64,000 nt of DNA from Scleromatobacter sp039920745 (GCA_039920745.1 JBDSDD010000055.1:31422-95421), one strand, 5' to 3'; shown: positions 27,636-37,610, counted from the stretch's first letter. Numbers and translations are program-made. The notes: a model not told the origin generated them from the sequence alone.

Positions 27636-30600
27636 TCGCGCTCCAGGCAGGCGAGCAGCGGCTCGAAGACGGCGAGGGCGTTGGCGTAGAACTCGCCAAC
27701 GATCTCGGGCGAGAACGGATCCGGCCGGCCGCGCAGCGCGAGGCGGTACGCGGCGTCGTTGCCTTCGGCGTATTCGTTGAAGCCGCCAGGACGGAACGCC
27801 GCGATCGCCTTGCTGGGGCCCTGGCGGTCGCCGTTGATCCATTCCCAGGCCGCGCGCGGGAAGAAGGCCAGCGGCTCGCGCAGGCCTTGCGCGTAGAGGC
27901 GAACCAGCGTCTGCAGTGCGGCGACCGGCTGCTCGCATTCGGTCAGGAAGAAGCGGCCGTCGCGCGCGATGCCCGTGGTGACTGGCAGCACGCCGGCGGG
28001 CGCGCTGGCGCACAGCAGCAGGTGCGGCAACCAGCTGTCGAGGTAGTCGTTGACGCCCTGCTTCGCGTAGCGGTGGTGCAGCAGGCCGCGCGGTCGCAGG
28101 TCGCCGAAGTTGGCGTGCAGGCGCCAAGGCAGGCCGTCGATGGCGAACGTCAACACCGCTGCGTGCGGCGGCAGCACCGGCTGCACGATGTGCTCGCGCA
28201 CCTGCTCGGCGAAGTCGTGCAGTCCGTTGAGCTCGCGCTCCAGGAAGCGCTTGCCGAAGCCGCCTGCCGGCACCGCGGTGCCCGCCAGCGCCAGCGTGCG
28301 CGCAGCTTCGGGGGGCAGGCCGGCGAGCAGGGCCGGCAGCAGCAGGCGCGTCAGCGGCGCCCGGCCGCTGTTGTCGGGGACGAAGGGCTCGTCGTCCTGC
28401 AACTCATCGTCGTTGCGCCTCAGCGCCACGCCCAGGCGTTGCTCCAGCAGGAAACGGCACGGGTTGCGAAAGAACGCGGCCAGGCGTGCGAGCGGCACGT
28501 CGCGCCAGGTGTCGTCGACGGGGGCCAGCGGGCGGGCGATGAAGGGCGCGGCGGATGCAGCGGCCGTGTCGTCGTCGGCGGCCTCCCAGTCGTCGTCCAT
28601 TGACACGACGGACGCCGCGGCGACCGGGACCGCCAGGCTTTGGCGCAAGGCCTCGGCGTAGTCGGCCTGGTAGCTGCGCAGGCGCTGATCGGGCGTCGCG
28701 ACATCGAATGCCGCCACTGCGAACGGCTGCAACGGATGCTCGATCACGAGCGCGGCGCGCGCCTGGGCGCGTGACGCGGCGCTCGCGGGCGTGGACGCGA
28801 GCGCGGGCAGCAGGCTCTCCAGCAGCTCGGCCACCAGCACCGATGCGGGCCGCACCGAGTTGTCGCGCACGCTGCGGCCGGCGTAGCTCAGGTGGACGCG
28901 CTCGCGCGCGGCCAGCAGCAGGTCGAGGAACACGTTGCGCTCGTCGACGCGGCGCTGCCGATCGCCGCGGCGCGGCGCCAGGGTCATCAGGTCGAACTCT
29001 GCGGGGCGCGCGGAGGTCGGGAAGGCGCCGTCGTCCAGGCCGATGGCGCAGACGACCCGGAACGGCACGTTGCGCAGGCTGCTCATCGCGGCGAAGGTGA
29101 TCATGCCGGTGGGCACGCCGCCGCGCGCCGGGTCGTCTAGCTCGGTCGCCAGCGCCGCGCGCACGACATCGAGGGCCAGCGGCCGCTGCAGCCCGCTCAG
29201 ACGCCATTGCTCCGCCAGCCTGGCGATGGCCTCGTCGACGTCGCGCAGGTACTCCAGGTCGGCGGCGTCCGGGGCGATGAAGTCGCGCAGCGCGTCGGCC
29301 AGCAGCGCGGGCCAGTCGGCGGGCCGGCGCGGTGTGGCGACGCGCTCGCGCAGCGACTTCAGCGTGTCGACGAAGCGCCAGAAGGTGCCCAGCGTCAGCG
29401 CACCCGAGCCTTCGGCGTTGCCGGCGGGCAGGCGGCCCTGGAACGGCGTTTGCAAGTGCGCGGGCAGTGCGTAGCCGAGGAACAGGCGATCCAGGCCGTC
29501 GGCGAAGCTGTGGCGCGGCTGCGCCGGCACGTCGAAACCGCCTCGGTGCTGGGCGTCGAGCGCCCAGTGGATGCCGGCCTGCACCAGCCATTCGCGGATC
29601 TGGTCCAGCGCGTCTTCGGCGAGCCCGAAACGGCGGGCGACGACCGGCTGCTGCAGCAGGCCGAAGACGTCGTTGACGGCGAAGCGCGACGCGACCAGTG
29701 CCAGCACGTCGAGCAGCGCGCGGGCCGGCGCGTTGACCTGCGCGCGGGCCCGGCCGCTGATGGCGTAAGGCAGATGGCGCTCGCGCGGCGCAGTGCCGAA
29801 CACCGCATCGACGAGCGGCGCGGCGGCGTCGAGGTCGGGCGTGACCACCAGGATGTCGCCGGGCTGCGGGGGATTGGGGCCGGCCATCAGCGCGAGCAGG
29901 CGGTCGTGCAGCACCTCCAGCTCGCGGGTGAGCGAGTGGCAGACGTGCACCTCGATGCTGCGGTCGTCCGCCAACGGGGCCAGCGAGCCGGGGGCGAGTT
30001 CGGTCAGCGCCAGCATCGCGTCCTGCAGCGCGCCCAACACCGTGCCGGCGCCGGTGGCCACGAACTGAGCGTCCTCGACGATGCCGTCCGACGCGGCGTC
30101 CACCAGCAGGCTCAACGCTGACTGGGTCTGCTGCCCCCAGGCCGCGAGCAGCCGGTTGCCTTCGTCCAGGTATTGCGCCTGGCCGCGTGCGCTCAACCAG
30201 GCGAGGCGGCGCGGCTCCACGACGTCGAACCAGAATTCCCGGCTCGGGTTGAGCACGTAGAGATGCAGGTCGATGTGGGTGCCGAGCCGGCGCAGCAACT
30301 CCAGGTGCACCGGCGGCATCGTCGGCAGGCAGAACACGTGGGCGCTGGCTGGCAGGCGGCCCGTTCCCGCCAGGTTGATGCCGTGGGCGTCCAGCAGCTC
30401 GAGCAGCGCGAGGATGGGATGGCGACCGTCGCTGGCCGTCTCCGCCGCGAGTCGGCGCCACAGCGACGCCTGCCATTGCTGGTCCAGCGTCGCGCCGTCG
30501 TCGGAGCCGGGCAGGGTGATCGTCTCGTTGCGGAACCAGGCCTCCAGCCATTCGGGCCGGTAGGTGAGGTACTGGTCGAACAAGCCCGCCACCTGCACCG

Positions 30601-30982
30601 CGAGCTCGTGGCGCATCACGGGGTCGGCCTGCGCCAGCCAGGCGCACAGGCGCGGCTGCGCATGGCTCCAGGCGGCGTCCTCGAACGCGGCCAGGATGCG
30701 CCAGGCGAACACGTCGGCGTCGAAGCGGGCCGACTCGGGCAGGTCGGGCATCAGGTGGGCCGTGTGCTGCCACAGCCAGCCGGCCAGGTACGAGAAGCGC
30801 ACGTTGGCGCAGATGCCCTGGGCCCGCGCGAGCTCGATGATCAGGCGGCGCGTGATGGCCGCGCTCGGCACGATGACCTCGTCGGCCTCGAAGGCCGAAC
30901 GGCCCGCGGCCTGGTGGCCCAGGCGGCGGACGAGCTGGTCGGCGAGGGTCTCGAAGCGATTCGAGAAGTGGAGGTTCAGCAT
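27632..30982 (-). CDS. recC: Exodeoxyribonuclease V subunit gamma, RecC
   Basis: A protein of 1116 residues, the Chi-recognition subunit of RecBCD, an inactive helicase/nuclease fold. The start LHFSNRFETLADQL and the following segments ICANVRFSYLAGWLWQ and FCLPTMPPVHLELLRRLG are family landmarks. Length is close to the 1122 residues of E. coli RecC. It is the first gene of the recC-recB-recD operon and overlaps recB by four bases. No ptrA gene lies between recC and recB, unlike in E. coli. Confidence 0.94.
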   Translation of the reverse strand: MLNLHFSNRFETLADQLVRRLGHQAAGRSAFEADEVIVPSAAITRRLIIELARAQGICANVRFSYLAGWLWQHTAHLMPDLPESARFDADVFAWRILAAFEDAAWSHAQPRLCAWLAQADPVMRHELAVQVAGLFDQYLTYRPEWLEAWFRNETITLPGSDDGATLDQQWQASLWRRLAAETASDGRHPILALLELLDAHGINLAGTGRLPASAHVFCLPTMPPVHLELLRRLGTHIDLHLYVLNPSREFWFDVVEPRRLAWLSARGQAQYLDEGNRLLAAWGQQTQSALSLLVDAASDGIVEDAQFVATGAGTVLGALQDAMLALTELAPGSLAPLADDRSIEVHVCHSLTRELEVLHDRLLALMAGPNPPQPGDILVVTPDLDAAAPLVDAVFGTAPRERHLPYAISGRARAQVNAPARALLDVLALVASRFAVNDVFGLLQQPVVARRFGLAEDALDQIREWLVQAGIHWALDAQHRGGFDVPAQPRHSFADGLDRLFLGYALPAHLQTPFQGRLPAGNAEGSGALTLGTFWRFVDTLKSLRERVATPRRPADWPALLADALRDFIAPDAADLEYLRDVDEAIARLAEQWRLSGLQRPLALDVVRAALATELDDPARGGVPTGMITFAAMSSLRNVPFRVVCAIGLDDGAFPTSARPAEFDLMTLAPRRGDRQRRVDERNVFLDLLLAARERVHLSYAGRSVRDNSVRPASVLVAELLESLLPALASTPASAASRAQARAALVIEHPLQPFAVAAFDVATPDQRLRSYQADYAEALRQSLAVPVAAASVVSMDDDWEAADDDTAAASAAPFIARPLAPVDDTWRDVPLARLAAFFRNPCRFLLEQRLGVALRRNDDELQDDEPFVPDNSGRAPLTRLLLPALLAGLPPEAARTLALAGTAVPAGGFGKRFLERELNGLHDFAEQVREHIVQPVLPPHAAVLTFAIDGLPWRLHANFGDLRPRGLLHHRYAKQGVNDYLDSWLPHLLLCASAPAGVLPVTTGIARDGRFFLTECEQPVAALQTLVRLYAQGLREPLAFFPRAAWEWINGDRQGPSKAIAAFRPGGFNEYAEGNDAAYRLALRGRPDPFSPEIVGEFYANALAVFEPLLACLERE

Positions 30983-31094
30983 GCAGGGCAGGGAGGACGA
31001 TCACGCCGATTGTGCCGGCACCGCGGGCGACTGCCCGCGGCCTGGTGTCGCTTTATCCTGCCTGGCGCCCCGCTCGACCGGCGAGCCAGGGAAA

Positions 31095-31880
31095 TCAGTT
31101 GGCCGATTCGATCGAGCCTGAGCCGGAGACGCGGCGCGACACGTCCTTCGGGTGGCCCGAATACGAGATGTCGCCCGAGCCGGCGACTTTCGCGTCGATG
31201 GACTCGGTGGCATTGACGTGCGCGTCGCCGGAGCCGCTGATGCTGATGCTGACCTTCTTGGCGACGAAGTCGCGCGCGTTGATGTCACCCGAGCCGGCGA
31301 CGCCGAAGCGCGCCTCGTCGGCGCTGCCGGAGATGGCCACGTCGCCCGAGCCGGCGATGCTCAGCGCGAACGAGCCCAGTTGCGCGTGCTCGATCTGCAG
31401 GTCGCCGGAGCCGGCGATCGTCGATTCGAACTTCGGGCCGGTCAGCTTGTCGATGTGCAGGTCGCCGCTGCCGTGCTGCTGGGCAGCCGTCAGCGCAGTG
31501 AACGTGACGTCGACGACGACGTTATGGTGGGTGCGGAAGCTCGTGCCCTTCTTCATGCGCACGACCAGCGCGTCGCCCTCGATCGTGGTCTCGATCAGGG
31601 GCTCGATGTTGTCGTCGGCGTGCACCGAGACGGCCGGCACCGTGCCCTGGTGGGCATGGACGTCGACCGAGCTGTCCACGCGCAGCACCGTGAACGCGCC
31701 GACGCTGCGCGTGACGTTGACTTCCTTGCCGGAGCCGCTGACGGTATTGCCGTCGCCGCTGAACAGCGTGATCGTGACGGCGTGCGCTGGCAACGGCATC
31801 GCGAAGGCGGTGAGGACGGCGGCGGCGGTGACGGCCAGCGTGGCGATCAGGTGGGTAGCGGTGGCGGGGATACGGCGCAT
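31095..31880 (-). CDS. Exported DUF2807 (head GIN domain) protein
   Basis: A protein of 261 residues. ATG 31880 follows an AGGAG site and begins a signal peptide ending at about PLPAHA. The mature part is a beta-helix with GSGD turns recurring about every 20 residues (GSGDLHI, GSGDLQI, GSGDVAI, GSGDINA, GSGDAHV, GSGDISY), the hallmark of DUF2807. These exported proteins are of unknown function, sometimes described as adhesin heads. It has no cell-surface anchor of its own. It lies alone downstream of the recC start and the bpt stop. Confidence 0.82.
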   Translation of the reverse strand: MRRIPATATHLIATLAVTAAAVLTAFAMPLPAHAVTITLFSGDGNTVSGSGKEVNVTRSVGAFTVLRVDSSVDVHAHQGTVPAVSVHADDNIEPLIETTIEGDALVVRMKKGTSFRTHHNVVVDVTFTALTAAQQHGSGDLHIDKLTGPKFESTIAGSGDLQIEHAQLGSFALSIAGSGDVAISGSADEARFGVAGSGDINARDFVAKKVSISISGSGDAHVNATESIDAKVAGSGDISYSGHPKDVSRRVSGSGSIESAN

Positions 31881-32013
31881 GGTCGGGCTCCTGGTGGTCG
31901 TTATGGCTGCGATGGAGCCAATGTAGGCAGCAAGGCGCCGCCTGTCGCGCGACAGGCGACGTGTTGAGCCCCTGGGACGACCAATTGCCGTTCGGTGCGA
32001 CGAACTGCGGCGC

Positions 32014-32769
32014 TCAGGCGGGGCCTGGTGCGTCCTCGCCGGCCTGCCAGCGCCCATCGACCAGGGTTTGGTAGGGCTTGAACTGCACCTTGTAGGCCAT
32101 CTTGGGGCTCTCGGCGATCCAATAGCCCAGGTACAGGTAGGGCAGCTTGAGAGACCGGGCCTGCTCGATCTGCCACATGACGGCGTAAGTGCCGAAGCTG
32201 CCGCGCTCGTCGGGGTCGTAGAAGGTGTAGACCGCGGACAGGCCGTCGCTGAGGATGTCGGCGATCGCCACCATGCGCAGCGCGCCCGGCGTGGGGCTGT
32301 CGTCGCCGTCCCGGAACTCGATCAGGCGCGTGTTGACCCGGCTCTGCAGCAGGAACTGCGTGTACTGGTCCACGCTGTCGTGATCCATGCCGCCGCCGGC
32401 GTGGCGGCCGGCCTGGTAGCGCAGGTACAGGTCGTAGTGTTCGGCGACGAATGCGAGCCGCATCACGCGCACCTTGAGGTTGGCGTGTGCCGTCCAGGCG
32501 CGGCGCTGGCTGCGGGTCGGCTCGAAGCCGGCGACGGGCACGCGCATCGGCACGCAGGCGCGGCAGCGGTCGCAGTAGGGGCGATAGGTGAACACGCCGC
32601 TGCGCCGGAACCCGCTGGAGACGAGCGCGGAATAGGCCTCGGCGTGGATCAGGTGCCCTGGCGTGGCCACCTGCGAGCGCGCCATGCGCCCGGGCAGGTA
32701 GCTGCACGGGTAGGGCGCCGTTGCATAGAACTGCAGCGACGCGAAGGGCGCTTCCTTCGGATGGGTCAC
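32014..32769 (-). CDS. bpt: Aspartate/glutamate leucyltransferase (Bpt/Ate type)
   Basis: A protein of 251 residues that transfers leucine from Leu-tRNA to proteins with N-terminal Asp or Glu, making them ClpS/ClpAP substrates. Family landmarks include PCSYLPGRMARSQV, GFRRSGVFTYRPYCDRCRACVP and PYLYLGYWIAESPKMAYK. The CxxCxxC cysteines are present. The start is GTG 32769, overlapping the aat stop by GTGA, so translation is probably coupled. Confidence 0.9.
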   Translation of the reverse strand: MTHPKEAPFASLQFYATAPYPCSYLPGRMARSQVATPGHLIHAEAYSALVSSGFRRSGVFTYRPYCDRCRACVPMRVPVAGFEPTRSQRRAWTAHANLKVRVMRLAFVAEHYDLYLRYQAGRHAGGGMDHDSVDQYTQFLLQSRVNTRLIEFRDGDDSPTPGALRMVAIADILSDGLSAVYTFYDPDERGSFGTYAVMWQIEQARSLKLPYLYLGYWIAESPKMAYKVQFKPYQTLVDGRWQAGEDAPGPA

Positions 32770-33551
32770 GGCGACAGGTCGTGGGAATGGCGGACGGGCT
32801 GCGAAGACTCGGGAGCACCCAGCTCCAGCGTGCTCCACATGCGGAAATCATAGGCCCAGACGGGCGCCGGCGCGCGCGCGACCAGCGCATGCACCTGGTG
32901 CTCGAAGTCCGCGCGCGGGACCGGCGACGCGCCCAGGCTCGCCAGGTGGCCGGTCGCCTGCTGGCAGTCGATCACGGGCATCTCGTTCCAGCGGCAGAAC
33001 GCGACGAGCCCGGCCAGCGCGATCTTGGAGGCGTCGGTGCGGTGCGAGAACATCGACTCGCCGAACATCATCCGGCCGAGATTGACACCGTAGAGGCCGC
33101 CGACGAGCGCGCCATCGATCCAGGTCTCGACGCTGTGGACGTCGCCGGCCCGCGCCCAGGCCCCGTACGCGGCCTGCATCTCGGGCACGATCCAGGTGCC
33201 GTTCTGGCCGTCGCGCGGCGTGCCGGCGCAGTGCGCCATTACCTGGGCCGTGTCGTGGTCGAAGCGCAGCTCGCAGCCAGGCGTGCGCAGGAAGCGGCGC
33301 AGCGTCTTGCGCAACGAGTGCGACAGCTTGAAGGCCTCGGTGCGCAGCAGCATGCGCGGGTCGGGCGACCACCACAGCACCGGCTGGCCGGGGCTGTACC
33401 AGGGGAACACGCCCTGCGCGTAGGCGTTGCGCAGGCGCTCGATGCCCAAGCCGCCGCCGACCGCCAGCAGGCCGGGCGCCTCGGAGCGGTCGTCCAGTGC
33501 GCAGCAGGTGGGTGGCAGCGGGGAATCAGCTTGCAGCCAGGGAATCGCCAT
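32766..33551 (-). CDS. aat: Leucyl/phenylalanyl-tRNA-protein transferase
   Basis: A protein of 261 residues from ATG 33551. Aat adds Leu or Phe from tRNA to proteins with N-terminal Arg or Lys, tagging them for ClpS/ClpAP. Landmarks are GLLAVGGGLGIERLRNAYAQG, FPWYSPGQPVLWWSPDPRM, WIVPEMQAAYG and MFGESMFSHRTDASKIAL. Upstream of and overlapping bpt, it forms a two-gene N-degron operon covering both primary and secondary destabilising residues. Confidence 0.95.
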   Translation of the reverse strand: MAIPWLQADSPLPPTCCALDDRSEAPGLLAVGGGLGIERLRNAYAQGVFPWYSPGQPVLWWSPDPRMLLRTEAFKLSHSLRKTLRRFLRTPGCELRFDHDTAQVMAHCAGTPRDGQNGTWIVPEMQAAYGAWARAGDVHSVETWIDGALVGGLYGVNLGRMMFGESMFSHRTDASKIALAGLVAFCRWNEMPVIDCQQATGHLASLGASPVPRADFEHQVHALVARAPAPVWAYDFRMWSTLELGAPESSQPVRHSHDLSP

Positions 33552-33716
33552 GGGTGCAAGGATACGTCGGGTGCTGGCCGTCGCGCAGGCCAGGGCCGTC
33601 GTGCGATGCACGCGGGACCCCGCACGCAAGGGCGCTGGCGCCCGGGCGCGGCGGTTCGCGTCGACGGGCCCACCCGAGGCTGCGGGCGCCCGCGAGGGCA
33701 GCGGGTGCGCGGGAGG

Positions 33717-34385
33717 TCAGAACTGGATGCCGCTGTTGCTTGGTGGCGGCAGCAGTGGCGCGGGGGGCGCCGCCGCCGGGACGGGGTCGTCTGAATCGCC
33801 GGCGGCGGCCGTCGCGGCGGGCGCCACCGTTCCACGCGGAGCCAACGGCGTGGCCGGCGGCCAACTGTAGCCCGACAAGTGGGCTTGCGCGGGGTAGCCG
33901 GCGGCATCGAGATAGCTCGACAGGTCGTTGGGCGAATAGCCCTTCATCGACTGGTTGCCGATGACGATCACTGGCGACAAGGTGCTACCGAAGCGCGCCA
34001 GGAACGCGGCCAAGTCGGCGTCGGTGCCGACCGAGAACTCGGTGAACGGCACGCCGCGCTGCTTGAGCGCCTGGCGGGCCTGGTCGCAGCCCGGGCAGCT
34101 CTTGGTGGCGTACAGCGTGACCGGGTACTTGCCCATCGCGTTGCGGGTTTCGTAAGGCAGGCCGGTGCTGCCGGGCTGAGCGGGCGTGCCCTTGGATGGA
34201 CGGATGGCGGCCGCGGTAGGCGGCTTGTCGGTATAGGTGACCTGGCCGTCCGGGCCGACGATCTTGTACTGCGCCAGCGCGCCGACCGTCACGCCGCCGA
34301 GCAGCAGCGCCACCGAGGCGAGGCGCGCGACACGAGTCGGACGGGCGGCGGAAGAGTTGGTTTTCAGGTTGTTCATCGTGGGCAT
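33717..34385 (-). CDS. Exported glutaredoxin-like protein with DUF4124 segment
   Basis: A protein of 222 residues (ATG 34376 is an alternative start; neither has a clear ribosome site). A signal peptide ends near GALAQ. It is followed by a DUF4124-type segment (YKIVGPDGQVTYTDKPP) and a glutaredoxin fold with active site SCPGCDQ, the cis-proline region LSPVIVIG, and an Ala/Pro-rich tail. It probably exchanges or reduces disulfides in the periplasm or at the membrane. It is monocistronic as far as I can see. Confidence 0.75.
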   Translation of the reverse strand: MPTMNNLKTNSSAARPTRVARLASVALLLGGVTVGALAQYKIVGPDGQVTYTDKPPTAAAIRPSKGTPAQPGSTGLPYETRNAMGKYPVTLYATKSCPGCDQARQALKQRGVPFTEFSVGTDADLAAFLARFGSTLSPVIVIGNQSMKGYSPNDLSSYLDAAGYPAQAHLSGYSWPPATPLAPRGTVAPAATAAAGDSDDPVPAAAPPAPLLPPPSNSGIQF

Positions 34386-34498
34386 CGTACGAAAGGAGCA
34401 GGGAATGTCGCAAGAGGTGGCGGGTATCTCTTCAACGCGCGAGGCGCGTCGCCGGCCGACCTCGCGTGTCGGGTTCGTTCACAGTTCTCTTGTTGCCA

Positions 34499-36523
34499 TC
34501 ATGCCGCGATTCCGAGATGGCGCAGCATCGCATCGATGCTGGGCGCCCGCCCGCGAAACGCCTTGAAACTGTCGAGCGCATCGCGACTGCCGCCGACCTC
34601 GAGGATCTCGCGGCGGTAGCGACGGCCCGTGGCCAGGTCCAGCACGCCCGACTCCTCGAACGCGCCGAACGCATCCGCCGACAATACCTCGGCCCAGGTG
34701 TAGCTGTAGTACCCCGCTGCGTAACCACCACCGAAAATGTGTGAAAAGCTGTGCTGAAACCGGTTGAAAGCCGGTGGCACCAGCACCGCGATCTCGGTGC
34801 GCACGGCGTCCAGCGTGGCCTGGACGCGGCCGGCGGCGCTCGGCTCCGAGTGGATGCGCATGTCGAACAACCCGAACTCCACCTGGCGCAGCGTCTGCAT
34901 GCCGCTCTGGAAGTTCTTGGCCGCCAGCATCTTGTCGAACAGCGCGCGCGCCAGCGGGGCGCCGCTGTCGACGTGCTCGGTCAGCTGCTGCAGGACGTCC
35001 CATTCCCAGCAGAAGTTCTCCATGAACTGGCTCGGCAACTCGACGGCGTCCCACTCGACGCCGGAGATGCCAGACACGCCCAGTTCCTCCACCTGCGTGA
35101 GCATGTGGTGCAGTCCGTGGCCGAACTCGTGGAACAGCGTGATGACGTTGTCGTGGGTGAGCAGCGACTGCCGGCCGTCGAGCGGCGCGGCGAAGTTGCA
35201 CACCAGGTGCGCGACCGGTGTCTGCAGTCCGTGGCCGTCGGCGCGCAGCCAGCGCTGGCGCGCGTCGTCCATCCAGGCGCCCGGGCGCTTGCCGGCGCGG
35301 GCATAGAGGTCGAGGAAGAACTCGCCCACCAGCGCGCCGTTGCGCTCGATCCGATAGAAGCCGACGCTCTCGTGCCAGGCGTTGGCGGTGGAGGCGACGA
35401 TTCTGACCTCGAACAGCGTCTCGATGATGCGGAACAGGCCCTCGAGCACCTTGGGCAGCGTGAAGTACTGGCGCACCTCCTCGTCGCTGAAGGCGTAACG
35501 AGCCTCCTTCAGGCGCTCGCTGGCGAACGGCACGTCCCATGCCTGCAGCTGCTCGATGCCCAGCTCCAGCGCCGCGAACTCGCGCAGCTCGGCCAGGTCG
35601 GCGGCGGCACTGGGGCGGGCCCGGTGGCCCAGGTCGCTGAGGAAGGCGATGACCTCGGCCGGCGAGCCGGCCATCTTGGGCACCAGCGACAGCTCGGCGA
35701 AGTTGCGGTAGCCCAGCAACTGGGCCTCTTCGTGGCGCAGCTCGATCAGCTCCCGGATGACCGGCGTGTTGTCGCGCTCAGCGGGGCCGAACTCGCTCGC
35801 TCGCGTCACGTAAGCGGTGTAGAGCTTCTCGCGCAACGCGCGGTTGCGGCCCATCTGCATCACCGGCAGGTAGCTGGGGAAGTGCAGCGTGAGCTTGCAG
35901 CCCTCGCGCCCGTCCGCTTGCGCGCCCGCGCGGGCCACCGCGATCGCGTCCGCGGGCACGCCCGCGAGGTCGGTTTCCGACACGTACAGCGCGTAGCCGT
36001 CGGTGGCATCTAGCACGTGCTCGGAGAACTGGCGCGACAGCTCGGCGATGCGCTCCTGGATGGCCGAGTAGCGCGCCTTCTGGGCGCCGCGCAGGTCGGC
36101 GCCACCCAGCTTGAAGTCGCGCAGCCAGTTGGCCAGCGCCTTGCGGCGCACCGGGCTCAGCCCGGCTGCATCGGCACCGGCAGCCACCGCGCGGTACTTG
36201 GCGTAGAGCCGTTCGTCGGCGCCCTGGCGCGTGAAGAACTCGGTGATGCGCGGCAGGTTCTCGGCGTGCGCGGCGCGCAGCTCGGGCGTGTCGGCCACGC
36301 CGGTCAGGTGCTCGACGGCGCGCCAGGCGCGCGACAGGCGTTCGGTGGCGACGGTGAACACCGTGGACATCGCGTCGAAGTCGGGCGGCACGTCGGGGCC
36401 GACCACGCGTTCGAGCGCGGCGTTGGCGTTGGCCAGCAGCACGTCCATGGCCGGGGTGACGAACTCGGGCCGGATGTCGTCGAAGGCGGGCAGGCCGGCG
36501 ATCTGCAGCAGGGGGTTGTTCAT
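34499..36523 (-). CDS. prlC: Oligopeptidase A, M3 family zinc metallopeptidase
   Basis: A protein of 674 residues, close to the 680 of E. coli PrlC. The zinc motif HEFGHGLHHM starts at residue 465, with the downstream glutamate ligand in the EWDAVELPSQFMENF stretch. It is a cytoplasmic enzyme degrading short peptides, including cleaved signal peptides. It is 59 bases downstream of folD on the same strand, so the two may be co-transcribed. Confidence 0.93.
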   Translation of the reverse strand: MNNPLLQIAGLPAFDDIRPEFVTPAMDVLLANANAALERVVGPDVPPDFDAMSTVFTVATERLSRAWRAVEHLTGVADTPELRAAHAENLPRITEFFTRQGADERLYAKYRAVAAGADAAGLSPVRRKALANWLRDFKLGGADLRGAQKARYSAIQERIAELSRQFSEHVLDATDGYALYVSETDLAGVPADAIAVARAGAQADGREGCKLTLHFPSYLPVMQMGRNRALREKLYTAYVTRASEFGPAERDNTPVIRELIELRHEEAQLLGYRNFAELSLVPKMAGSPAEVIAFLSDLGHRARPSAAADLAELREFAALELGIEQLQAWDVPFASERLKEARYAFSDEEVRQYFTLPKVLEGLFRIIETLFEVRIVASTANAWHESVGFYRIERNGALVGEFFLDLYARAGKRPGAWMDDARQRWLRADGHGLQTPVAHLVCNFAAPLDGRQSLLTHDNVITLFHEFGHGLHHMLTQVEELGVSGISGVEWDAVELPSQFMENFCWEWDVLQQLTEHVDSGAPLARALFDKMLAAKNFQSGMQTLRQVEFGLFDMRIHSEPSAAGRVQATLDAVRTEIAVLVPPAFNRFQHSFSHIFGGGYAAGYYSYTWAEVLSADAFGAFEESGVLDLATGRRYRREILEVGGSRDALDSFKAFRGRAPSIDAMLRHLGIAA

Positions 36524-36582
36524 GGCGGAGTCAGACGGTTCGTGGAGGGCGGGTTCTGGTCCGGGCAGTCAAGAGGGGGGCC

Positions 36583-37434
36583 TCAGCCGGCGACGCGTTC
36601 CGCGGATTCGATGGTGTTCATCAGAAGCATTGTGATCGTCATCGGTCCGACACCGCCCGGCACCGGGGTGATATAGGAGGCAATCGGCGCGACGCTCGCG
36701 AAATCGACGTCGCCGCACAGCTTGCCTTCGTCGTTGCGGTTGATGCCAACGTCGATGACGATCGCGCCGGGCTTGACCATGTCGCCGCACAGCGTGTCGC
36801 GGCGGCCCGTGGCCACGACGACGATGTCGGCCTGGCGCGTGTGGGCGCCGATGTCGGCAGTGGCGCTGTGGCAGATGGTCACGGTGGCGTTGGCCTGAAG
36901 CAGCAGCAGGGCCATCGGCTTGCCGACGGTGTTGCTGCGCCCGATCACGACGGCGTGCTTGCCCTTGATCGGCACGCCGGTGCTCTCGATGAGCTTCATG
37001 CAGCCATAGGGCGTGCACGGACGGAAGCCCGGCAGGCCGGCCATCAGGTCGCCGGCGCTCTGCACCGAGTAGCCGTCGACGTCCTTGGCCGTGGAGATGC
37101 GTTCGATCACCTTCTGCGGGTCGATGTGCCTGGGCAGCGGCATCTGCACCAGGATGCCGTGGATCGACGGGTCGGCGTTCAGCGCGTCGAGCCGGGCCAG
37201 CAGGTCGGCCTCTGTCATCGATGTCTCGTACTTCTCGAGCACCGAGTGGACGCCGGCATCGGCACAGGCCTTGACCTTGTTCTTCACGTAGGTCGCCGAC
37301 GCCGGATCCTCACCGACCAGGATCACGGCCAGGCCCGGCTGGTGGTCGCGGGCGGTGAGGGCGGCGGCGCGTTGCGCGACTTCTTCGCGGATCTTGCGCG
37401 ACAGCGCGACGCCGTCGATCAGTTGTGCGGTCAT
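36583..37434 (-). CDS. folD: Bifunctional methylenetetrahydrofolate dehydrogenase/cyclohydrolase
   Basis: A protein of 283 residues interconverting methylene-, methenyl- and formyl-tetrahydrofolate. Visible landmarks are ATYVKNKVKACADAGV with the catalytic lysine, QMPLPRHIDPQKVIE, PCTPYGCMKLIE, and the NADP-binding VVIGRSNTVGKPMALLLL. The C-terminus has TPVPGGVGPMTITMLL. A complete gene of standard length. Confidence 0.95.
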   Translation of the reverse strand: MTAQLIDGVALSRKIREEVAQRAAALTARDHQPGLAVILVGEDPASATYVKNKVKACADAGVHSVLEKYETSMTEADLLARLDALNADPSIHGILVQMPLPRHIDPQKVIERISTAKDVDGYSVQSAGDLMAGLPGFRPCTPYGCMKLIESTGVPIKGKHAVVIGRSNTVGKPMALLLLQANATVTICHSATADIGAHTRQADIVVVATGRRDTLCGDMVKPGAIVIDVGINRNDEGKLCGDVDFASVAPIASYITPVPGGVGPMTITMLLMNTIESAERVAG

Positions 37435-37477
37435 GGGTCGGGTTCCTTGATTCGAAGAGATGGGGTTCGTGTTCGGA

Positions 37478-37509
37478 AACGAAAGAGGCCGCTGTCGTCA
37501 GCGGCCTCT
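37478..37509 (-). terminator. Rho-independent terminator of the kinase/regulator operon
   Basis: An 11-base perfect stem (AGAGGCCGCTG at 37484-37494 with its complement at 37499-37509) around a 4-base loop. On the minus strand it is followed by TTTCGTTTC. It lies about 100 bases after the FixJ-type regulator stop and before folD, so it separates the two-component genes from folD. Confidence 0.85.
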
Positions 37510-37610
37510 CATGTGTATCGGTATCAACTGGCCGGCGAGCGCTCGGCCGCCCGCAGCGAGGCGGCTGAGCCCCTCGGGGGCGGCGAGCGGAGGTGAGCCC
37601 AGGCTGTCGG

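Noticed and set aside
21941..30982. E. coli Chi octamers (GCTGGTGG) noticed in and around the region
   Set aside because: The Chi sequence of this lineage is not known, and in a GC-rich genome such octamers are expected by chance.
33630..33643. GGGCGC/GCGCCC hairpin downstream of the glutaredoxin-like gene
   Set aside because: It has a two-base loop and no T tract; short GC palindromes are common here. Not strong enough to call a terminator.
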